In this document: one piece after another, positions 56,926 to 64,000 of the stretch | Layout of the letters: every line of letters starts with the position of its first letter | Position numbering within the stretch: the stretch's first letter is position 1 | Assembly (NCBI GenBank): GCA_014281115.1 | Contig: JACONQ010000001.1 | Coordinates: 3,844,001 to 3,908,000, forward strand | DNA length: 64,000 nucleotides | Direction: 5' to 3' | Origin: Laburnicola sp. R22_1 | Taxonomy: Eukaryota; Ascomycota; Dothideomycetes; Pleosporales; Didymosphaeriaceae | Translations under genes and position numbers: made by a program | The notes under the pieces: model-generated | Database searches by the model: none | What the model was told of the DNA's origin: nothing | What the model saw: the letters and a program-made list of their open reading frames with translations, nothing else

Positions 56926-58430
56926 GTGTGCGCGCCCGGTTTCTTTTATTTTTCGTGTTCGCAGAGCATGATGCTGACTGTGGATTAGACACCGGAGTTT
57001 GTCACTGTCTAGCTGGCGGTGGATCACGGATGCAGTGGCAAAGGACTACCAAGGCAAGGTCAGAGACGACGAGTGCGGAAGTGAGTCTAGTGGGACTCTG
57101 CCCGGGTCGAGGGAGGACAGGAAGTCAAGGCTCTTCTTCGATGGCGCTTTACTTGGAGCACGTATGTAATTCTAATATAATCCTCCAGAGGATGGGCCTG
57201 GTCTGGCGTTTTGAGATAGTTGTTCTGAGCTTGATATCCTCCCCGACGGTTTTCTTTTGTAACGCTTCGCACGATCTTTTTTTTATGTGTAGGTAATTGT
57301 GTATGCTTATCTCTTGTATGTACATACGGATTTAGAAGGCGTCGATTTTTTACTCAATCATGGTTCTTTCCTTGTTGCTGCCGGACCAAACATGAAGCAT
57401 GGGATGTTGTAACAGCTTCGGTCCGTTGCCTTCACAACTCTGTGCCTCATTATTGCATCCAACTCTTCCATCCGCCATCGTACGAATTGACAAAAGCACC
57501 CCGCATCCGTTCTACGCCACCGTGACATTGTTCCGGACATCAACCGTGGCGCGAAATCGATCGACACTGCATACTGCATCGCTCATTCCGCTACACCTGG
57601 TCCCATGCAAAGCTAATCGCTCCTTGCGCACGCCACGCACCCACTCCCCACACCTTCTCAGCCGCGTCGCACAACGCCACCAACGTAACGTCGCTGCCCC
57701 TGGCCTCGCCTGGGGACCTTGCGCTCAAACGACTCGACACCTGTCACACCCAGAATAGTAAATAATTTCCGTGCGAGAGGGGGCGGGGTGTGCGCTGTGC
57801 ATACTTTGGCACTTGTCGAAGCGAGAGAGTGAGCAGGTGTCGCACGAGCATGCGGCGTGCGCGGTGGATCTCACCGATATGTGATGTGGAAATTAGAGTT
57901 CTCGGGACGGCATGATGGTGCGCACTGCGTGGGAATAGGAAGGTGTGAGGGGGAAGGAATTGCTACAATGGGTGGACACTATTGAATGTGATCGACTTAT
58001 GAATCATGATTGTCGCCATACCTATTAGGTAAATCCTAACACTAGCTTTGCTCTATGACAACGGTACTTGCCATGTCCCGAGGTAATGACGGTTTTCTCT
58101 TATTGACTAACACGCTCTACTCGAGTACCTAGAGATCAACTTCCACCCGATGGCATTTGGCGGATGGGCATTATTCAACATCACATTTCGATGCTGTGGC
58201 GGTCACCGGTCCGAGCCTTCCGCAAACCAGGTGGGTGGTAAAATCGTACAATTTGTGCATGTCGTTATGCGGTTGTGGCAGCGTGGAAAAGAAAATACGA
58301 AGCTAGCTCCAGGCAGTGATGCAGTGGGCGTTTTATAAAATAGTAATTACTATTTTTTCAAGTATAGGTTTTTTTTTAAATTATTTTCTTATAATAATAG
58401 GGTTTTATTTAATAATTATAATTTTTTATA
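56926..58430. other. Intergenic, no gene supported
   Basis: Holds the ankyrin gene 3' UTR and 1.3 kb of GC-balanced DNA. A 119-codon frame at 57,399-57,758 has no domain. From about 58,335 the sequence turns AT-rich and leads into two copies of the ~105-bp repeat. Confidence 0.4.
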
Positions 58431-58533
58431 TGCTCTTTTTGATTACTAAGCAGGGGGCTCTGCTTTTTTTATGTTATTTGAGATGAAAGCCTTTGTCGTC
58501 CTACCCCTAGGCAGATAAATTAACGCCACACAT
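58431..58533 (+). repeat. ~105-bp dispersed repeat, well-preserved copy
   Basis: One of the least mutated copies, with CTTTTTGATTACTAAGCAGG, GGGGGCTCTGC, TTTGAGATGAAAGCCTTTGT, CCCCTAGGCAG and the AACGCCACACATA end. Directly followed by the next copy. Confidence 0.85.
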
Positions 58534-58540
58534 AATTTTT

Positions 58541-58638
58541 TATAATTACTAAGTAGGCGGCTCTGCTTTTTTTTATATTATTTAAGATAAAAGCCTTTAT
58601 TGTTCTACCCCTAGGTAGTTAATTTAACGCCACACATA
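58541..58638 (+). repeat. ~105-bp dispersed repeat, second tandem copy
   Basis: Same order of blocks as the preceding copy and also ends AACGCCACACATA. Its end lies 15 bp from the stop codon of the aminopeptidase gene (58,653), so it forms that gene's 3' flank or 3' UTR. Confidence 0.85.
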
Positions 58639-58652
58639 CAAACAAGGCGGGG

Positions 58653-60278
58653 TTAGATGAAAAGCTTGGAGCCGTGATACTTGACACTGTCACCGTACTC
58701 GGCTGAAGAAACCGACAAGCTGCGCTCAGGGAAGCCTTTGAATGAGCGCGCATACGTGGCGACCGAGTGAGCGATAAGCTATGTCACGTTAGCACAATGT
58801 CCGCATAGGGTGAGAAGACATACCTTGGTGTTCACGACCCAGGCCGTGACATTGAGATTGCTCAAGTCATCACAGAGTTGATGATAGCACGGATCATACC
58901 AATCCCCAGCCTTTCCGCCAAACCACTTCGCCTCATCCTTCGTCTTAATACCCTCGGCACCTGTGGCGATACCTCCACCGGGAATTCCATGTCGAATGAA
59001 CCCATCGTAGTCGCTACGCCCATCAAATGGAATAAACGTATACTTCAACTCCTGCTCTTTATACCACTCAACATACAAATCCCGCAGCTCCTCCGACCCG
59101 TTCGGATTAACCTTATTCGTCGCGTTGTAGATCTGGTACGCGAAGTTTGGACTCGCCATCATATCGTAATCCATGAAGAGGCGGATTTTTTTGTTCTCTG
59201 CGTCGGGCAGAGAAGCGACATAGTAATCCGAACCTAACAACCCTTCTTCTTCGCCAGCCCACCAGGCAAAGCGCACGCAGTTGGTAACGTTAAACTTGGT
59301 AAGTTGGCTCGCGATTTCAAGGAGACTTATGGTGCCGGTGCCGTCGTCGTTGATGCCGGGTCCTTCTGCCACGCTGTCGCTGTGCGCACCGAGCATGACG
59401 CAGTTTTCGGGGTCACCTAAGGTGGTTTGCGCGATGATGTTGGTGGTTTGGATGGATTTGACTTCGGCGTCAATGTATGCAATCGCATCGACATATTCCT
59501 TTTCCTTCAATTTCTTTAGAATGGGCGCTGCGTCGTCGCCAGACAGACCGAATGTCGCAATGTGGTTGGGCGACGGCGTCCCGAGGGTACCGTGCACGAC
59601 ATCTTTATCATAGTTGTAGACGATGGCAGCAATCGCGCCCTTCAGGCCTGCATGCTCTGATTTGGTGCCGAAAGGGCAGGTGCCGCGCTTTACGAAGGCG
59701 ATATTGCCCTTGACTGCGTCCGGGAAATCACCAAGTTCGCAACCTTCGTTTTCGACGAAAATCAGCGTGCCGTGGACGGGTTCTTTGTTCTTCGTTGGAG
59801 GGGTGAGACCCATGGGCGATGCAGACTTGGGGACCGTGTCACCGAGCACAAGACGCGACTCGAAGACATTACCAGACACAGCAGGGAACGACTGGTTCGA
59901 GATGTGATAATAGTGTCCCAGCTGGAGGATAGTTTCGTAGATGTACGACAGCGTGCCGGTATGTCCTATACAACAATCAGCATCATAGGAGCATCCATAT
60001 AGAGAAGTCACGTGTAACGTACCCGCGCTCCCAATAACCCTCGTCGGATGATTGTACTCGTCCTCGCCCAGCTTCGCTATCTCGAACAGCTTTTTCGCGC
60101 GCACCATCAACCTATCGCTGCTAATAAGGTCCTGCAACGCTGACGAATTGACCAGCGGCTTGGTTTCGTGGTCACCAGCCACCTGGATTGGCTCTTGCTT
60201 TTCAGGGGAAAGAAGGGGAATTTGGAGGGCTGACGCGCCCGCGGTGGTAGCACATAATGATAATATTAACGTTCGCAT
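58653..60278 (-). CDS. Secreted M28 zinc aminopeptidase (Lap2-like, with PA domain)
   Basis: Three exons on the minus strand: 60,023-60,278, 58,824-59,965 and 58,653-58,778. The introns are 57 nt (no stop in frame, so easily read through) and 45 nt; the second contains the TAG that ends the longer open frame. Product 507 residues. A signal peptide (about residues 1-18) is followed by a propeptide, a PA domain (GTLIFVENEGCELGDFP to FVKRGTCPF) and the M28 catalytic domain. Zinc ligands and catalytic residues visible: GAHSDSV, NDDGTGT, GEEEGLLGS, MDYDM and CYHQLCDDL. Several N-glycosylation sites (NVT, NAT, NLN-VT). It removes N-terminal residues from peptides outside the cell; this is family knowledge. 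The C-terminal exon continues VVNTK into LIAHSVATYAR. Confidence 0.93.
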
Positions 60279-60450
60279 GTTGGGCGATGATGGGGGAGGA
60301 CGCAGCGAGATGGGATGAGGTAGAGGAGGCTTGTCGGGCCTCGTGGTTGGTGGGCCGTATACTCGCTATAATACGCTAACCTATTGAAGCTTAGCTGATC
60401 ATCTTAGCTAGGCTTCACACGGTGCAAGTGTTTTACATAAGCACTTCTTC
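60279..60450. promoter_or_regulatory. Aminopeptidase 5' region, truncated by a transposon
   Basis: Only about 170 bp separate the aminopeptidase start codon (60,278) from the left end of the pogo element (60,453), so the insertion lies within the probable promoter. Confidence 0.5.
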
Positions 60451-60452
60451 TA

Positions 60453-60517
60453 ACGTGTTCGATCACTCATCCGCGCAGATCACTCATCCGCGCACCCCAC
60501 CAAAATCGCGACGCGTC
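60453..60517 (+). repeat. Left terminal inverted repeat with internal 17-bp duplication
   Basis: 48-bp repeat plus a tandem 17-bp duplication (60,461-60,477 and 60,478-60,494). Confidence 0.95.
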
Positions 60518-60534
60518 CTCTCACAACTCTCGCA

Positions 60535-62155
60535 ATGCCGCTCCCCCAGCACGTCCAGCAGGCTCAAAAAGAAGGGAGACTTAGTCTCTCAATGCAGGCG
60601 ATTCAGAATAAGCAGGTTAAGAGTCGCCGCCAGGCTGCGCGACTATATAATGTCCCTGAAACGACTATCCGCGACCGTACCAGAGGTGCTCGCCCTCAAG
60701 CTATCGCCAACGTTCAGAAACGAAAGCTACACCCTACTGAGGAGCAATCCCTAGTAGAGTGGATCCTAGACCTCGACCGACGCGGATTTCCGCCCCATAT
60801 TATCAACGTACGACGAATGGCAGACAATCTGCTCGCCGCGCGGGCAAGAGCCACCTCCACAATCAGTCGGCGAGAAGTGGGTGTCGCGCTTTGTCAAGCG
60901 CCAGGCAGAGCTCCAGACTAAGTGGAATCGCAAGTTCCACTCACAGCGCGCAAGATCTGAAGACCCTGTCGCGATCCGCGCGTGGTTCAAGCTCGTAGAG
61001 GAGACGCGCCAGTCATACGGCATCCTCGATACAGATATCTACAACTTTGACGAGACTGGCTTCTTGATGGGTATCGCTGCGACGTCAAAAGTCGTTACAA
61101 GCTCTGAGACAGTCGGCCGTGCGGCGACTATACAGCCAGGTGATCGCGAGTGGGTAACGACGATTGAGTGTATCAACGCGTCTGGCTGGTCTATCCCACC
61201 CTTCGTGATCCTGCAAGGGAAGCTCCACCAAGCTAGCTGGTATCAAGGCCTACCACCTGATTGGACTATCGCTGTTAGCGACAACGGCTGGACTACGGAC
61301 GACCTAGGCTTCGAGTGGGTAAAGCACTTCCACCGACATACTGAAGCCCGTACGATAGGGGCCTACCGACTACTCATCCTTGACGGCCACAGCAGCCACG
61401 CAACGGCTGAGTTCGATAAGTACTGCGCAGAGAACAAGATTATTACGCTCTGTATGCCCTCTCATACGTCGCACCTGCTCCAGCCGCTCGATGTTGGCTG
61501 CTTCTCGCCTCTTAAGGTTGCGTACGGCCACCAAGTGTCCGAGCTTGCGCGACAACACGTCTTCCACATTGACAAGCAGGACTTCTTACAGATATACCCA
61601 GGCATCAGAGAGACAGTCTTGTCAGAGCAGAATATCCAGGCTGGCTTTCGGGCGACAGGGCTAGTCCCAGCCTGTCCAGAACGCGTCTTGTCGTCGCTGA
61701 CAGGGGTTAGGACGCCGTCTCCGCCAGGGGCAGCGGCCAACGCTGAGGTCGCATGGACGTTAGAGACGCCGCATACTACTGCTCAGCTAGAGCAGCAGGC
61801 TCGATTTATCCAGGACCGCCTTAGTCGGCCTTTGCAGAGCCCTACTACCTAGGCTATCCGCCAGCTTGTTAAAGGGTGTCAACTTGCGATGAATTCAGCA
61901 ACGATCCTTGCAGAGGAGAATAGGAAGCTCCAACAGGCTATTCAGCGGCGGCAGCGTAAAGAGCAGCAGCGCCGACAGTATATAGCCCGTGGAGGAGCTA
62001 TGCGGGTAGAGGAAGGTCAATTGCTTGCTGCAGAGGCCGAAAGGGTGCTCTAGCAGGTAGAGCAGGCGGGGCAGCCAAGTAGGCCTCGAGCACCGCCAAC
62101 CTGCAGCAAGTGCCACGAACAAGGTCATACAAGGACTTAGTGTACTACTAGATAG
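60535..62155 (+). pseudogene. pogo-type transposase, one frameshift and three TAG stops from intact
   Basis: Frame 1 (60,535 to about 60,841) encodes the N-terminal helix-turn-helix region (QAARLYNVPETTIRDRT) and ILDLDRRGFPPHI. The reading then shifts by one base near 60,841 into the frame carrying GEKWVSRFVKRQAEL and the catalytic domain: YNFDETGF (first Asp, about 61,045), LILDGHSSH (second, about 61,378) and LQPLDVGCF (third, about 61,486). TAG at 61,850-61,852, 62,051-62,053 and 62,138-62,140 interrupt the C-terminal part. Past them the same frame shows an RRQ-rich helix and a zinc knuckle CSKCHEQGH, the normal end of the family, with a stop at 62,153. Each TAG stands where CAG would be expected. 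Without a full-length partner elsewhere it is probably immobile. Confidence 0.88.
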
Positions 62156-62218
62156 CGCGCACTTAATAAATCTATTTACTACCTATTTTATTGCGTTGTT
62201 GAAGAGCAATTGTAGGAA

Positions 62219-62266
62219 GACGCGTCGCGATTTTGGTGGGGTGCGCGGATGAGTGATCGAACACGT
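62219..62266 (-). repeat. Right terminal inverted repeat of the young pogo element
   Basis: 48 bp, reverse complement of the left end without the duplicated 17 bp. Confidence 0.95.
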
Positions 62267-62268
62267 TA

Positions 62269-63248
62269 CTGTCCTATACAATCAATCAGCCTTGTCTACC
62301 ACATTTCCAATGTGACTGGTGAACCAATTTCAGCGCTGTGCAGATATGCTAGGCTTGCAAACCTGCATCCAGTTCGAAACGGCATAGCTTCCAAGGTTTC
62401 CTTGCCAATCGTGTTGATCTTCTTCACCATTGCGTTCTTAGCTGCCACGATTGTAAGCTGCTTTCAGACGCAGACGTAGGTCGGGTCTTGGAGGTCTTTT
62501 ACTTTAGCTGCGTCTTTTAGTAGCTTAGGTGTCAATTTCAGGAATCGGTTTGGAGAACCGTGTTTGAAAAGCGAGATTGAAGAGGTTTCGACTGGGATCT
62601 TAGTGCAAATAATAAATTTGGATGATATAGTGTAGTTTGTGTTAAGGGATACTACTTTGTATTTTTGTATTTTTGTTAGATATTTTCCCAAAGACTCCTT
62701 TTGTTTGAACTGTAACAGGGCTCTAGATGTTTTTCTTCCTGTTTATGTGCTATATCATGCCCCCTAAACCCTCCATCGTCCTGCCAACATATAAAAAGAA
62801 ATAAAACATGTCCGTTCAACTGACAGCTTGAAATCGCACGAAAAGAGAACTACTCTACTATTAGCTCAAAGCAGGCCTAAGCTTCGACTTTATTATTGAT
62901 AGATAATCACATTCAATGTTCACATCCACATCCACACCTAGATCACAACATCATTACACGAAAAAGAATAAAGCACTTGTAATACATTATCTACAAAATC
63001 TCATCACACAATGTCTCGTCCTAAACACCCACCCTATAACACCCGCAAATAAACAAAGAAACAAAAATCCACCAGCACCCCAATCCATCCTCGCATATCC
63101 AAGCTTAGACAGATCTCCACCAGTGAAAGCCACTGTGCAGAAATCCACCAGCACCCTAATCCATCCTCGCATACCCACGCTTAGACAAATGTCCCCCCAA
63201 ATGAAAACCATTCCGCAAACCCCCTTCCCCCATCCACTCCACACCGCC
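62269..63248. other. Intergenic; contains a 76-bp-period direct duplication
   Basis: No gene supported. About 55 bp starting AAATCCACCAGCACCC at 63,065 recur at 63,141 (period 76). The downstream end holds the 3' UTR of the RING gene, which is Pro/Ser-codon-like and pyrimidine-rich on the plus strand, giving long but meaningless frames. Confidence 0.45.
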
Positions 63249-64000
63249 TCACGCCCCACCCCTCCGCTCCCCATACCACCCCTCCCTCCTTCTCAACCGA
63301 CCACCAAACCCACTCCCCCCATCCTCCCCCGCCCTCCTCTCTCCACCCCCAATCTCCCGCTCTGAAAGCGGAGGCGGTGGCCCTTCCCCTCTAGGAATGA
63401 GATTCGGATTCGGATTCCCGCTTGTCTGGAACGAGCGAGATAGCGCATAGCTAGCCCTCAACCTCGACCCTGACGCAGTGTACTGCAGCTGCGGCTCCTC
63501 AAAGGCAACGCGTCGCTGCACCGCTGCACCCGTATCGCGGACGCGATTTGTATCGCCGCTTGGGAATGAGCGTGTCTGAGTCTGGGTTTGCGATCGAGAC
63601 TCATCGACTTCCACTTCCTCTTCCTCTTCCTCCTCCTCCTTCTCGAACAATTTAGCCGCGCAAAATGGACAGCAATTTGATAACTGCTGACCCTGCGTAT
63701 TGACCCAGTTGGCTAAGCAGTTGTTACACATAATGTGGCGACAAGCCGTTAGCTGGACGGGGGCGCGCTCCGTCATGATGTTGTTGTTCTCTGAGAAGGG
63801 GTGCTCGCAGAGGGGGCAGACGGGGGGGATAGTGGCGGAGGGGGCGCATGTTGTTGCGGAGGAAGAGGGCTTTGTTGGGGGCGGGGGTGGGCGGCATTGT
63901 TGGGAGGTGATAGCTGTTGAAAAGCTGATGGTAGTCGAGAAGCTGATGGTAGTCGAGAAGCTGATGGTAGTCGAAAACCTGATGGTAGTCGAAAACCTGA
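63249..64000 (-). CDS. RING-finger protein, C-terminal part (5' end outside the window)
   Basis: The minus-strand frame stays open from the right window edge to the stop at 63,249-63,251, about 250 codons. From the edge it encodes five FSTTIS/R-like hexapeptides, a Pro/Ser/Thr-rich stretch, then a RING: VCPLC, ACRHIMCNNC and CCPFC (C-x2-C, C-x-H-x2-C-x2-C, C-x2-C; about 63,660-63,822). An acidic run (EKEEEEEEEEVEVDE) and a Ser/Arg/Gly-rich tail follow. RING proteins of this type are usually E3 ubiquitin ligases; the substrate is unknown. The ATG at 63,776 falls inside the RING and is not the start. Upstream exons may exist. Confidence 0.75.
   Translation of the reverse strand, partial: RFSTTIRFSTTISFSTTISFSTTISFSTAITSQQCRPPPPPTKPSSSATTCAPSATIPPVCPLCEHPFSENNNIMTERAPVQLTACRHIMCNNCLANWVNTQGQQLSNCCPFCAAKLFEKEEEEEEEEVEVDESRSQTQTQTRSFPSGDTNRVRDTGAAVQRRVAFEEPQLQYTASGSRLRASYALSRSFQTSGNPNPNLIPRGEGPPPPLSEREIGGGERRAGEDGGSGFGGRLRRREGWYGERRGGA
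63914..64000 (-). repeat. 18-bp coding minisatellite in the RING gene
   Basis: The unit CTGATGGTAGTCGAGAAG (plus strand) is repeated about five times up to the window edge, with a GAAAAC variant in the last two. It encodes FSTTIS or FSTTIR. Confidence 0.9.

Larger units (their letters stand above)
60451..62268 (+). mobile_element. Young pogo/Fot1-type DNA transposon
   Basis: Terminal inverted repeats begin ACGTGTTCGATCACTCATCC on both ends: 60,453-60,517 and 62,219-62,266. TA lies directly outside (60,451-60,452 and 62,267-62,268). The element proper is 1,814 bp. The left repeat is 17 bp longer because GATCACTCATCCGCGCA is present twice; apart from that the 48-bp repeats are virtually identical, which indicates a recent insertion. 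The transposase reads on the plus strand. Confidence 0.95.

Noticed and set aside
59281..59907. Plus-strand frames opposite the aminopeptidase
   Set aside because: Antisense to a well-supported M28 domain.
63065..63195. Regular spacing of repeats suggesting a CRISPR-like array
   Set aside because: Only two imperfect units with a 76-bp period, in a eukaryotic genome; a simple duplication.
34621..64000. tRNA, rRNA, riboswitch or secondary-metabolite cluster
   Set aside because: I saw no cloverleaf, rRNA segment, thiamine-type riboswitch, or PKS/NRPS/P450 set.

Overview
This window looks like a chromosome segment of a filamentous ascomycete (Pezizomycotina, most likely a Dothideomycete). It has two kinds of DNA. 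Gene-bearing stretches are GC-balanced and carry compact genes with 45-105 nt GT-AG introns. Long AT-rich stretches consist almost only of transposon remains and are poor in CpA and rich in TpA, the signature of repeat-induced point mutation (RIP). The recognisable genes (chitin synthase, Nur1, NPC2, V-ATPase subunit F, M28 aminopeptidase) fit a mould genome. The species cannot be named from sequence alone.

Layout. Positions 1 to about 34,620 are one AT-rich isochore without an intact gene. It holds: the 3' end of a plus-strand LTR element (1-2,512); a decayed minus-strand Gypsy element (about 5,150-12,215); a plus-strand Gypsy integrase/chromodomain relic (about 13,630-14,480); a minus-strand Gypsy element with both 212-bp LTRs and a 5-bp target duplication (16,366-24,520); a second LTR element with 288-bp LTRs and target duplication in which I find gag and protease but no reverse transcriptase (25,598-31,631); and a decayed pogo/Fot1-type DNA transposon with about 61-bp terminal inverted repeats (31,786-33,656). 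Base composition changes sharply near 34,620.

From 34.6 to 64 kb the window is mostly GC-balanced. In order it carries: an NPC2-type sterol/lipid transfer protein; V-ATPase subunit F (minus, four exons) head-to-head with the nuclear rim protein gene NUR1; a probable class III chitin synthase; a possible small Cys-containing ORF; a small secreted-protein ORF whose end runs into an AT-rich insertion; a secreted Ala/Glu-rich protein built on 22-residue repeats; a 942-residue ankyrin-repeat protein; a secreted M28 aminopeptidase; a second, much younger pogo-type transposon with three TAG stops and one frameshift; and the C-terminal part of a RING-finger gene running off the right edge. AT-rich islands at about 45.1-45.5, 49.8-51.2, 53.0-53.8 and 58.3-58.6 kb interrupt this part. 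Two of them, and one site in the big isochore, contain copies of an unnamed ~105-bp dispersed repeat.

The genes do not form a pathway or cluster. The window is best read as housekeeping genes plus secreted-protein genes next to a RIP-degraded transposon isochore. I found no obviously new multi-gene system. The most interesting items are the gag-protease LTR element, the ~105-bp repeat family, the 22-residue-repeat secreted protein, the secreted ORF cut by a transposon, and the young pogo copy that seems to show the first hits of RIP.
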